Source of the DNA: Pollenia angustigena
Lineage: Eukaryota > Arthropoda > Insecta > Diptera > Polleniidae
DNA length: 64,000 bases
Assembly: GCA_930367215.1 (NCBI GenBank)
Contig: OV884056.1
Coordinates: forward strand, 230,321,127-230,385,126
Reading direction: 5' to 3'
Both the position numbers and the translations under genes were made by a program. The number at the start of each line of letters is the position of its first letter. The stretch's first letter is position 1. Below, in pieces: positions 23,284-33,770 of this stretch. The notes under the pieces were generated by a model. The model saw nothing but the letters and a program-made list of their open reading frames with translations, was not told the origin of the DNA and did no database searches.

Positions 23284-24041
23284 CACGCAAAAAAAAATAT
23301 GGTTGTGTTAAACATATTTCAAGCGCAACATAGTATGATAAGATTCATGATTGTAGTCATAATATTACGATTATTATTGAATTATATTATGACCAAATAT
23401 AATCGTAATATTACATCATAATATTTGTCCTTTAATTATATTCTTATTATACTAACCGCAATAAGATAAGAAGTAATCATATTATTGCCATGTTAATCAT
23501 AATAAGTTTCGAAGTTATCATATTGTTGTAATGCGTATCATAATAAGATAATAAGTAGTCATATTATGATACAGTAGTGCTGTCCCAACAATAAAAAATA
23601 AATCGAAAGTTCTTTGCATGGTATTTTTATTTTGTGGCACTTTACAATATTTTTAAATGTAAATGAGTATTTATTTTTAATTGATTAACCACACCCTCAA
23701 AATAATTCGAATAATTCCATTGGAATATTTAAAATAAACGACACAACTGATTAAAAATTATTTTACAAATGCCGCTAACATAATATTATTAGAGTAAACA
23801 TATTTTATCATGTTATGACTATTAAATATCATGAAATGGTTGTAAGTTATATAATATGTTTTCAAAGTTATCATTATTTACTTGTTAGAAAAATAATTAT
23901 TTTTCAGTCGACAATATTCAAATTTATACTTGCGATATTTAATAAAAATGACAATTATTTGTGTACGACAACAACATATTGTAACAATAAACAAGGTGTA
24001 GTTGCCGTAACCATGCCCAACCATATTTTTTTCTCTGCGTG
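23284..24041. mobile_element. TIR element with internal minisatellite, copy 2 (inverted)
   Basis: Left end CACGCAAAAAAAAATATGG corresponds to the right end of copy 1; the right end (reverse strand) CACGCAGAGAAAAAAATATG corresponds to its left end. It contains about three units of the 41-bp repeat at 23455-23580. It is 758 bp versus about 1,080 bp for copy 1, so interior content differs. Confidence 0.75.
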
Positions 24042-24672
24042 ATAAAACGCTATTACAAATTTAACTGCTATGTAGGTATATCGAAATTTGGTTTAATTTG
24101 GGTTTTTTTTAACCAGACAACACGCTACAGAATTTTGTGATGATTGGTCCATAATATTTAAATGGATCCAATATAAATTCCCCTCTAGAAAATAATTGAA
24201 TTACTAAGTGCAGACAGGGCACTACTGACATTTAAATTATTTACTTTATTTGAGTACTGCTGAGAAACCAGTGTAAAAAGTGTCATCAAATTAAATTCAG
24301 TGCTCCCCTCTACGGCCTAAGAACATATAACTTGCATTTTTTTTTTTTATTAACTACACTTTTTTAATTGATTAGATCAATGTGAAGGTTATTCCCCTTC
24401 TGCACTTAGAGATTTGAAGTTTGGCTTAAATTGCTACAAATCATGATGTCATACTCTCATTTGCTAAAATTAAGTTTAATATGACTAAAAATAAAAACAT
24501 AAAGTTCTGAGCTTGTCGGTCAATAATGTAACATATTTAAAACAAGATTAATAAATAATTTATATATCCCATATAGGGCCCTCGCCTGAAATATTTGAAT
24601 TGTCGATGGAGGGTATCTACGATTACGCACAGCAAAATATAGCACTCTAACTAGTTTTAATTTATTTTTATA
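24042..24672. other. No gene
   Basis: AT-rich, with one GTGATGATTGGTCCATAATA block at about 24140 related to the 22.7-kb repeats. Confidence 0.4.
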
Positions 24673-24685
24673 ATTATCTAAAATA
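24673..24685. repeat. 13-bp direct repeat, left of SINE-like element
   Basis: ATTATCTAAAATA, repeated exactly at 25073-25085; likely target-site duplication. Confidence 0.7.
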
Positions 24686-25072
24686 ATTAGTATTGTGGAA
24701 AAAAAAAAAAAAAAAAAAAAACATGTGAATTCAATTGAAATGGATAATCATTCAGGAAAGCAAATTTCGATCTACCAAATGTTAAAATACAATTTGGTTT
24801 AAGGATTGATGTTTGACTAGTGACGTCAGCAGTCGTCGATGGCTGCGAGTGTAAGACGGCAAATCCATCTGAGGAGATCGAGTGGTTGCGATCGAGACAT
24901 GTCATGGTAACCTGCCGGCCAGGGTTCGAGCCCGAGCCACGTCAAGAATGAAAGATTATCAATAACAATTTTAATTAATTTTCATGTTGTAAAATTCCTT
25001 TCTTCATAAAAATAATTTAATAAAAATTAAATTTCATGAACTTAAGCCTAATTAAAAATATAAAAAATTTGG
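24686..25072 (+). mobile_element. SINE-like element with pol III B box
   Basis: A 13-bp direct repeat brackets the element. It contains a tRNA-like region with ATCGAGTGGTTGCGATCGAG (A-box-like) and GGTTCGAGCC (B box, 24923-24932). It shares nearly its whole body with 36987-37417. A run of about 23 A (24699-24721) sits near its left end. Length of the direct repeat and the B box suggest retroposition; the related copy instead shows inverted terminal segments. Confidence 0.7.
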
Positions 25073-25085
25073 ATTATCTAAAATA
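25073..25085. repeat. 13-bp direct repeat, right of SINE-like element
   Basis: ATTATCTAAAATA, identical to 24673-24685. Confidence 0.7.
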
Positions 25086-25419
25086 TATATTTCTACATAC
25101 ATAATGCCTTGGCCTTCGTCTTTAGCATTTTTTCTTTTTTTTTTTAAATTTAATTGGAAAGAAATTCAAAAAGACATTCTAAATTTAGTTTAATTTAGAG
25201 GTAAAAAATGCTTCAGGTGATAAATAAGTATGCAGGTACTTCAGGAATTCATTATCAATTCAAAATTCACATACTTAACATATTAAATGCAGGCCGTATA
25301 AAAAGTAAGAAAAGAAAAATATTTTCCTTGAAATTTTTTAATAAAATTTCTTTACTATTTTTATACTTTTTTCTTACATCAAATAAAAAACATTAAAAAA
25401 AAAGTTAATATAATGAAGC

Positions 25420-25560
25420 AATTTGTTTTTAATTTGGGTTTTTCTTTTAACCCACTTACAACTACAATCCGAGTCGGAAAGAACCCAACCAATTGTAGGG
25501 GAATGGAAGAAAAGATAAACTCACTGTTTATTGTTGGTGTTTTGTTTAAGCTTTGATATT
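25420..25560 (+). repeat. Dispersed repeat, second copy of 3636-3740
   Basis: Matches the sequence before and at the start of the 198-bp tandem duplication, with an extra 30-bp segment in the middle. Confidence 0.5.
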
Positions 25561-25639
25561 GTTACAAGTTAGACTTAGAGTGTTTATAATTCTTATTCGC
25601 TAAAGGGTTTTATTTGCTTAATATTATTGGATTTTCTAA

Positions 25640-25800
25640 AATCTTTGGAAAAGGTTTCCTGATGAGCTGGCCTTAGCAACCAGTGAAATGCGCATAGAAG
25701 CTAGCCTTTCCTCAACAATGAACTTCAGTGTATTTATCAAATATGAAAAATTGGAAATTAAACACGTCATACAGAAATCGTATTAATAATCCATACTTTT
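25640..25800 (-). repeat. Fold-back repeat family, right-end copy
   Basis: AAATCTTTGG, TTTCCTGATGAGCTGGCC and CAGTGAAATGCGCATAG are the reverse complement of the 890-1000 and 42044-42160 copies. It extends to an AAATTGGAAATTAAACACG block matching the element terminus. Confidence 0.7.
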
Positions 25801-26497
25801 TATTTAAGAACTATTGAATAATTAATTATTGCATCTTTATCATACTATAAGCCCATAATAATATAAAAACAATCAAGCGACAAATTTTAGAGACCCTTTG
25901 TGGTACACATTGGCTTAGTATCATAACTTAAGATTCATATAGAAAATATTTGTGCGAATATTATATGAATATCAACATATATAATATATTTGACTTGTTT
26001 TTCTTTAGTGATTTTAGGGCCACATTAAGTTTGGGAAATTTTCGATCCGCAATAACAAAATGACTATAGCAACATTTATAAGGAAGCTTTCGCAGACAAT
26101 GCAATTTTTGTAATTTGTATTTGTAGAGTAGCTATGGCCAAATATGGACGGATTACAATAAAATCTGATAAGATGATTATGTTTGCAATGAAATATTTTT
26201 AAGATGGTTGTAGGAAAGCCTCTAATTTGGTAAGAAGTTTGTATGGGGACCATGTGAAACCGATTTCTCTTCGTCTTTATAACTAACACGTAAAAAACGT
26301 TTAATTATGCTGCCTGTTCTTTATGTACAAGTGTTACATAAAAAGAAAACTAGCCAGCCAGTTAGCTGTATGCAATTATTTGTATATCTAAAAATAAAAG
26401 GTGGTTTAATTTTAAGGGGCGATATTGAATGTGAACCACACCTAAACATCATGTTTTTTTCTTAATTTCATTTGACATTTCTCAATTTCAGACTAAC
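25801..26497. other. No recognised gene
   Basis: The minus-strand frame 26014-26289 shows no family motif and overlaps a TATGGGGACCATGTGAAACC block of the 22.7-kb repeat type. Confidence 0.4.
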
Positions 26498-26511
26498 TCA
26501 ATTTTAACCAT

Positions 26512-26978
26512 GAAAAGATACACAATCGAGGAACGCGTTTAAGTTATTCAGGCAGATTATGAAATTGGCCCGAATTGGAAGATATGATGTGGACGATATG
26601 TGGTTTCAACAGGATGGTGGCACTTGCCACGCACCTAACGAAACAATAGCTTTTTTGCGCGACAAATTCAACGGCCGTGTTATCTCACGTAGTGGCGATG
26701 TAAATTGGACGCCAAGATTATGTGATTTGACACCGTTGGACTTATTTCTTTGGGGTTATTTGAAAGAAAATGTGTACGTCAATAAGCCAGAAACAATTCA
26801 AGAGCTAAAGGATGAGATAATTCGGCACATTAACGGCATAGAACCTCAATTATGCCTCAGCGTCATCGAAAATTTGTACCATTGGATGCCGCCGAGCTCG
26901 CGGATATCATTTGGCCGATATTTTGTTCCATACATAATTGAACCATACCAATATTATCATAATACAAAGAAATGACAA
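26512..26978 (+). pseudogene. Mariner-like transposase, internally deleted
   Basis: The start at 26512 reads MKRYTIEERV, a stop, then VIQADYE, the conserved N-terminal helix-turn-helix start of this insect transposase group. About 60 bp later the sequence jumps into the C-terminal half, open from 26559: DDMWFQQDGGTCHAPNETIA with the second catalytic aspartate, VNWTPRLCDLTPLDLFLWGY with the third, then a C-terminal helical tail ending at 26975. The whole segment carrying the first catalytic aspartate is missing, so the protein is inactive. Terminal inverted repeats could not be placed with confidence. Confidence 0.85.
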
Positions 26979-28420
26979 TAATATCATAAATAAATTGTGT
27001 TTTGTGTAAATAAACACTGGTAAATTCCGGCTAAAAATGATTTTTTTTTTTTAATTTTAATCAAATTGTAATGACAGATTATAGCGAACACTTGAAAACA
27101 TACAACTCATTTCTTAATTTGGCTCTTGGAAAACTATTTTACTGTTAATTCTGGAGCAAAGTAAAGAATTTTTTTCTTACAAATTTAAGGTTGCCAAATT
27201 ATACTGTGAAATAAAAGTAAGCTATGATTTTTCCTTTAAAGTATTCTTTGAAAATAAGAACGTTATGTTTAAAGCGTTTTAGTAATTAATCATTCCATGT
27301 GATAATTTTGATTTTGTGCGCTTTATTTGTTTGGATAAGTGAAGTGAGTTACTTAAAAGATAAATAAAACCTAAATTAAGCCAAATTTAAAGATACCATA
27401 ACAAAAAAGGTGTGGCTAGGGGAAGTTAAGTGATAATTATATCTACTACTATTAAGTATCACTGTATACTTCAGCTGCCACCACCTGCCACCCTAGTAAC
27501 CAGATCGTTTTTAGTGATTTCATATATCTTTATAAGTTTAGCTTGACTACCTGGGTGATCATAGCCCAACCCAAACAACTTTTGTATGTAGACTCCCCCC
27601 CCCCAATGTGTTATAAAAAAGTAGAGAGTTTTGGAAATTCAGTAACAATGTATCTCGTGATCTAACAGAGGTAGACGTAAAATTCAAAAATACCATTATT
27701 TAATCGAAAATTGGATTGTCATGTGTTTGGTACTTTTTTGAAATTTACACATTTTGGGTATAAAAAAGGGCAAAAATATAATTTGTATACTTTTTTGGTA
27801 AACAATTTATCTTCTTAACCCATTAGAGGTCACTGTACTCATATGAGTACAGCTACCATTTTACAAGCTTCCAAGCAAAAACAAAGAATTTTTAATCGTT
27901 GTACCGTTATTTGTGTTTGCAACAATAATACCAACCGCAGCTTAAAAAGAATTTTTGTTTCTTTTTTATTTTTTGGCACAAAATTATAAGTCTGATTTGT
28001 GTCACGAAAACAGTGTGAAGGTATGAACACTATTTTGATAATATTGAAAACAATATTGAATTTTTTTTTTTTGATAAGTTGTAATTTTTATAATTAAAAT
28101 CGTATCAGAATAACTCACAGACAAACACAAATTACATCCATTAAAAAATAATAAAAGTAGAACAGTATAAAATTGACTGTACTCGTTTGTGTACACTGAC
28201 AACATGCATTAGGTAAAAAATAAGTTTTTTGTTGTTAGATTGCAACTATGAGTGGAGAACATTTTACGGCCCAAAAGTGATCAAAAGCCTTCAAACTGAT
28301 GATGCAAGTGTTGCCGATAAAGTCATTTATTAAATTATTAGTTGTTTTTGTTTGGCTGTAGGTCCTCGTAAATAAATAAAATAGAAAATAAAAATTCGTG
28401 ATATTTTCGTTTTTTTATTA
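26979..28420. other. No gene; AT-rich with one repeat-like block
   Basis: 27720-27820 (GGTACTTTTTTGAAATT and following) resembles the 5390-5790 repeats. Small minus frames at 27839-28205 have no motif. Confidence 0.4.
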
Positions 28421-28423
28421 TTT

Positions 28424-28466
28424 TCCGAATATTTCGGTAAGCATCGCTAACCATCTTCAGGGGTCT
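28424..28466 (-). ncRNA. Hammerhead-ribozyme-like motif downstream of Penelope remnant
   Basis: On the minus strand CTGAAGA (28454-28460) and GAAA (28432-28435) flank a stem GGTTAGC, loop GAT, GCTTACC with six pairs and one T-T mismatch. Penelope-like elements are known to carry hammerhead motifs with a CTGAnGA and GAAA core. One unpaired T separates the core from the stem, and stem I is not convincing, so this is a candidate, possibly degraded. It lies about 130 bp downstream of the Penelope-like reading frame on the same strand. Confidence 0.5.
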
Positions 28467-28599
28467 GAATAAATAAAAACAATAATAATTATTATTAACA
28501 TTAAACAAAAAACAATTACAAAACAATTAAAAAATATAATAAACCTAAAACTTCACAATAACACTTGTGCCACTTCTTATTAGATTTTATTAACTAAAT

Positions 28600-28926
28600 C
28601 TATTTTATCGATCGTCTGTTTTTGTTTATTAATTGTCTGTATATGTGTGCACAATTTTCTGTGTCTTGTCGGTAATTTAGACGAGGCTGTAGATTAACGT
28701 CAATAATATGTAGCATCTCTAATGTAAATCTCCTCGAATAATTTCTCTCTTCATGTAATATTATTACTCCTTCAAAATGCGGTTTGTGATTTTTCAACGT
28801 ACAGTAGGCTGCTAGTGCCGTTTTTTGTTCAATCGGTTTGTCAATAGCTTTATGGTCAGATTTATGCGAAGAAATTCGTGTCTTAAGTTTTGTTTTTGTC
28901 GTCCCAACGTATAATTTATCGAAAAT
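28600..28926 (-). pseudogene. Penelope-like element, GIY-YIG endonuclease fragment
   Basis: The frame is open for 108 codons from 28926 to the stop at 28600, longer than the methionine-initiated frame. It begins FDKLYVGTTKTKLKTRISSH, the GIY-YIG-type start (YVG, then the conserved Arg in the helix), continues HKSDHKAIDKPIEQKTALAA and includes FEGVIILHEERNYSRRFTLE, with the Glu typical of the Penelope endonuclease, before a C-terminal tail. Penelope-like elements use this domain to nick target DNA for reverse transcription. No reverse transcriptase was found upstream, so the element is 5-prime truncated. Confidence 0.8.
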
Positions 28927-29313
28927 TTAAAATCATGCGGTTAGGGCTCGATATGTTTATGTATATAATCAAATAAGTTTACATATTATATTATAATCAT
29001 ATATGATCATATCTTCTTTTATTTGCTCAGGTAGGCAAAAGGATGGGGTCAGGAGATGAGCATATATAGATATTCCACAAACTATTAATATAATCGCTAC
29101 AAATGATCCTATTTTATTACACTTCCAAAGCCCTTTTTAAATTTTGTTCGATACTTTTGGTTCGTCAATGATTGCCTGGCCAACCCCTGTATCTACATGT
29201 CCAAAATTTCACCTAGGGATCAAACATGCAATACTAAGTTAGATACCAAATTTCAGCCATTTAAGTAAAGATAACAAGAAGTTATGGATTTTTGGCCGGG
29301 ATTGACCACTGTG
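28927..29313. other. No gene
   Basis: AT-rich with no motif. Confidence 0.4.
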
Positions 29314-29942
29314 CAGTGTTCGAAAATAAACATGCACCAAGGAATGATATCTATTGTTTAGTGTTGTATGACGAACACAACTCTTAATACCGTTCGTAAC
29401 AATTTTCAAGAAAGAACCGAACATTATATAGTGTTCTGTTCTTCGTTTAAAAACAGAACAATTGTAGTGATACTGTAGACAAACATTATATTTTAATGTT
29501 CTATAATTTTTCTTTTCTACATTGCTAAAGAAATGAACAAGGAAAAAAATTTTGGCAACAACCGTACCACGTACAGCTTGTGTATGTATTGTGTATATGT
29601 TTTGTTTGTGTAAAATTATTTTGCTGGCTTTTTCGTATCTGTATTTTGTTTATGTAAAAAATTTTTGGTTTTTTAACCATCCAAAAGGGACGATCATTAA
29701 TGTGTTGAACCGAACACAATGAAGTTTGTGGATTTAAAAAAAAACCGAAAGGAATTATATGTTCTCATCTTTTGTTGAGTTTGATAAAAACCGGTATTAT
29801 TTTTGTGTTCGAAAGATGACAAACAGGGAAACGTTATTTTTTTTAAAGATTTTCTACACAAACACTATTAGCGTTTGTGTTTTTCTCAAATCTACTGAAC
29901 CGAACACCAAGGAGCGATATTTAGTGTTTATTTTCGAACACT
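29314..29942. mobile_element. hAT-type MITE, 629 bp
   Basis: Both ends read CAGTGTTCGAAAATAAACA inward for 19 bp without mismatch, and a CACCAAGGA block occurs near both. The CAG start fits hAT, but 8-bp flanks do not match (CCACTGTG versus ATTAAGGT), so boundaries were altered or the ends come from different copies. Several GAACCGAACA blocks recur inside. No coding capacity. Confidence 0.65.
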
Positions 29943-30056
29943 GATTAAGGTTCATCGTACCTGGTAGGTAAAAATAAAGTTGTAATAATGGAACATTTTT
30001 TATACGGCCGATAATATCCTACCTAAAGCTAGCGGTAAGTTGTTAAAACCGGTCTA
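29943..30056. mobile_element. Right half of Harbinger-like MITE
   Basis: Matches 33660-33767: ATTAAGGTTCATC, TACCTGGTAGGT, AATAATGGAAC, TATACGGCCGATAA and CCTACC in order. The left half is missing and the hAT-type MITE abuts it. Confidence 0.7.
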
Positions 30057-30923
30057 AGTATTCCCTATTATATTTTTGCTTGGTTAACAAGTATGATTTG
30101 AAATTTTATATGCTGATCTATCCATTATGCCTTTGTTCAACTTAAATGTCCGTCCAAAAATTAAAAGACATGCCTATTTTCCAAAACCGAAAAAAATTCA
30201 TAGCGTAAATCTATTCTAAGAACTTAAACTGGTTTCTTCAATTGCATATAAGATTTTTACTTTATTGACTATTAAATATTATTTTAAAATTATCAGTAAG
30301 AATAATTTTTCAAATGCTTTCAAAATTTAATACAGATTTGTATGCGTTTAATTAAAATCTCCTACAAAGAACGCTCTCGAATTTTTCCGCTTAAGCACGT
30401 ACATTTACACTTAAAGTTACACGCGTACCCGTTCAAGTATTTAGTTTTTAAGTAAATAAAGTTGTACGAGTAACAACTGTGTATTTGTTAGAGATTTTGT
30501 ATGAATGTACGTGTGAAGTGTGTATTAATATTCCGTCATTTTAAACACAATGCATGTATCTTTATAACTATTTTTTTAAAGCTGTATTATTCTCTTTTGT
30601 GCCAAATGTTAAATAAAGAAAAATATCGAAAATTTCGCGATTTTTTTTAATTTGGTTTCTTTTCGCGTATTTAATATGCAATAATACGATTGAGTTGTAT
30701 CATGGGAAAATGTAACATATACGCTTGCCAATAATCTGGTTGCATGTGCAGACAAAATTTGGAATATTTCTAAAATGAAGCAACAGTGGTATGACTTTAA
30801 CTTTAAATTATTAGCTGTAGTATTTTATATATTTTGCCAAGGAAGAAATTTTTAAGGAGATCAGATTGTATCGAAGCATAGAAACCCAACTGATATTTGC
30901 TTAGTTTATATGACACCATATAT
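30057..30923. other. No recognised gene
   Basis: AT-rich, no motif. Confidence 0.4.
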
Positions 30924-31273
30924 ACACGCAGAGAAAAAAACTTGTTTAAATATGGTCACCTCCAACAAAACTATTTTTAAAAAAAATTTTAAATATATTA
31001 TGGTTAATATAACTATATTATTGTCACCTACAACCATATTATGGTTGAATTAGTCCTCCATCAAGAAGCCACAACCATATTATGGTTGCCTGTAAACATG
31101 GTTAAATATGACAATAATTTTTTTTTAAATTTTCTTGATGGATAACTAATTCAACCATAATATGGTAGTCGGTGACAATAATATTGTTAAATGAATCATA
31201 ATATGTTTAAAATTTTCATTTAAAATAGTTTTGTTGGAGGTGACCATATTTAAACATGTTTTTTTCTGGGAGT
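30924..31273. mobile_element. 350-bp nearly palindromic TIR element
   Basis: Left end ACACGCAGAGAAAAAAACTT and right end (reverse strand) ACTCCCAGAAAAAAACATGT are followed by matching arms TTTAAATATGGTCACCTCCA on both sides and further mirrored blocks around AACCATATTATGG up to the centre at about 31105. The A-rich end resembles those of the 14.8 and 23.3-kb elements. Non-coding. Confidence 0.8.
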
Positions 31274-31830
31274 AATTAAAGAATATTCTACCAAAATCAT
31301 GTAATACTTTATATGTTTTCAGCCTTAATGAAGAAGTATCTTCGACCTTGCGTTGCATCATAAGCTGGTTTGGTGTCTAAAATCGATAGATCACCTAAGG
31401 ATCACATATGACCAAAGATCAATTACTTATTATGGTATCCAATGCCCTTTAAAATGTATGTGTAATCATAAAGCAAATAATCCTAAAGTAAAAATACCAA
31501 AAGAGCTCATTTGAATCCTAGACTAAGTATATAAATATAGTGTCCCTCTAAGTTTTAACTTTAAATATACTTATTGTTACTTAGCTTTGAATATTTTCTT
31601 TATTTAAAGCAGCACATTGAAATCTGGTACTCAGTTTAACATTAAAAAAAAAAAAAAAAAAAAACGGAATATTTTTCAAAAAATACTGATTGTTTGGTAA
31701 AGATTTCGAAATATCTCTGACAATATTATATGGCTTTTGTTTTTTTTTTTTATACATCTTATTGATGCTAAAAATCAATCATCAGTAGACTTCGTCCTTT
31801 TTTTAAAAAAGTTACAAGCAAATCCATTTA

Positions 31831-31894
31831 CCTCTTAGCTTGTTCACAAACTCAAATAATTTTTTTAAAAATTGTGAATAAGCTAAGAGGTTTT
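31831..31894. repeat. 19-bp hairpin
   Basis: CCTCTTAGCTTGTTCACAA pairs with TTGTGAATAAGCTAAGAGG with one mismatch over a loop of about 26 bp. Confidence 0.65.
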
Positions 31895-33545
31895 GGTTGT
31901 TCCCTGCGTGAAATTTCTGTCAATTCTTCTTAGCCCATCACCCTAAAAAAAAACTTACGTTAGTTACCCTAGTGTTTGGTTTTTCACACATATGCAATGT
32001 ATGTCTGTTTTCGTGTGGCGCCATAGTTAGTATGATATCAAAGTCAGGATTAACATAAAATTGATGATGTATTTATCCCATTATTGATCAACAACAACCC
32101 ATACAAAGCTTTGTGTATTTTATATAAGCAATCAAATTGCACGCAGTTCGCAACAATATCAAAAATATTCATACCTGCCGAAAGAAAATTTTGTCTCAAG
32201 TGCAAATTACATAGAAACTGCATATGTGTGGAAAACCACACATGAGGTTAACTTACGTAAGTTCTATAATGTTTTTTTAATTAAAAAAATTTTTTTATTA
32301 AAAAAATGTGTTTTCAGTACTAAATTTATATTGCTAACAAAGTCAAGAAGTTTCTTTAGAGTACCTCAACAATTTTTTTTATCGTGTAAAAATTATTGCT
32401 TTTCACTTATCCCGTGATCAGTAAAAAGAATTGTGGTAGGTGAAAACAAGGCATATCACTGTACTGGTGGAAAAGTGTTTAAGGTGTAGTTACTCAAGAC
32501 GAAAGGAAGGTTACTCCAGAGGTTCATTCGGCACAATATCTGCGATAGACATTATTTTACCCGCAATATAATGTGTGTATTTAGGTTATTTCTGTTTCCT
32601 TTTACAAACTATCAAAAGGGAGCCAATTAACCCCCTTCTAGGACTTCGGCATATTAAAGTGACCAGTCCTTAGGGTTGTTCTTCAAAAATATGGCTGAAG
32701 TCTATTGATAATTAGTTTATATATTTATATATCTGAATTTCAAGCCATGAGACTCTTGTATGCAAGAGCTAGACATTGCTTGTAGTGATATTAAAAATGC
32801 TATGTCATCAACTGAAAATGGACTTGAAAAAAAGCATGCCTGAAGGCCTGCTATGCAGAGAAGTTTTAGCTAACGAAGCCGGTGTTTCTTTTACAATCGA
32901 GGAGAAAAACCTTCCGCACGGCCAAAGACCGCCTATGCAGAGACGTTTAAGTGAGCGATTCGGGATATTAATGTTTATGCATATGACCCAAACCCAAGCA
33001 ACTACATTATAAGAATTATTAAATAAAACCTTGAAAGTAGATTTTTTTGGAGTTTTTTCACTTGGATATAATTTCCATTTGTTCTTTTTTTTTGCCATTT
33101 TTTACGTTGTTCGATTTTGCTTCGTGTAGTTTTGCCTACAGCCGATGTGTATGAAAACAGGTAAGCTAAAAGAAAGTAAAAATTGATTCTTATAGTTTTT
33201 AGATATATAAGAATTATTTGGTATGGCAAGATATCCATTTCCTCTAAACAATTTGAATAAAGATTAGATTCCGCTTGTTTAACAGTCTTCATCACCAGTA
33301 GCAGTGAACGAATATCAATAAATAGTAATAGAAGTCCCCATAAAGTACCTCGAGGAAACTGGGAAAAATGCTAAGCCGATTAGTGCATATGCGTCTGCCT
33401 GTCTACCAGTTGAAAACAGTTTTTTTAGGAAAATTTTAGGAAATACGATTTGGACCCAGATGTGAGCTTTTCTTCCTAAAAATTTAAAATTTTTACTAAC
33501 AGAATTTGGGAAATACTTCTTTTTTCATAAATCTTTTTATTAAAT
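31895..33545. other. No recognised gene
   Basis: The plus frame 32776-33012 is less AT-rich and contains two similar MPEGLLCREV / MQRRLSERF stretches caused by a short repeat (GCATGCAGAGA-type), but I recognise no family. Minus frames 32808-33295 are lysine-rich. Confidence 0.35.
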
Positions 33546-33548
33546 TAA

Positions 33549-33767
33549 GGACCGTTTTCACAAATTACCGATAGCTAAGAGTAGACTTTAACCGGCTTTA
33601 TAAAAAGTGTTCCATTATAAAAACTTTACTTTAACCTAAAGTGAGCGATAAAGTAAATTAAGGTTCATCATACCTGGTAGGTTAAAGTAAAGTTGAAATA
33701 ATGGAACTCTTTTTATACGGCCGATAAAATCCTACCTTTAGCTATCGGTTAGTTGTGAAAATGGGCC
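33549..33767. mobile_element. Harbinger-like MITE, 219 bp
   Basis: Inverted repeats of about 90 bp start GGACCGTTTTCACAA and GGCCCATTTTCACAA, with shared ACCGATAGCTAA and GTTCCATTAT. TAA flanks both sides (33546-33548 and 33768-33770), fitting the 3-bp TWA duplication of PIF/Harbinger. A partial copy lies at 29943-30056. Confidence 0.85.
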
Positions 33768-33770
33768 TAA

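Noticed and set aside
32776..33012. 78-codon plus frame with MPEGLLCREV and MQRRLSERF
   Set aside because: Internal similarity comes from a short DNA repeat; no family recognised and no gene context.
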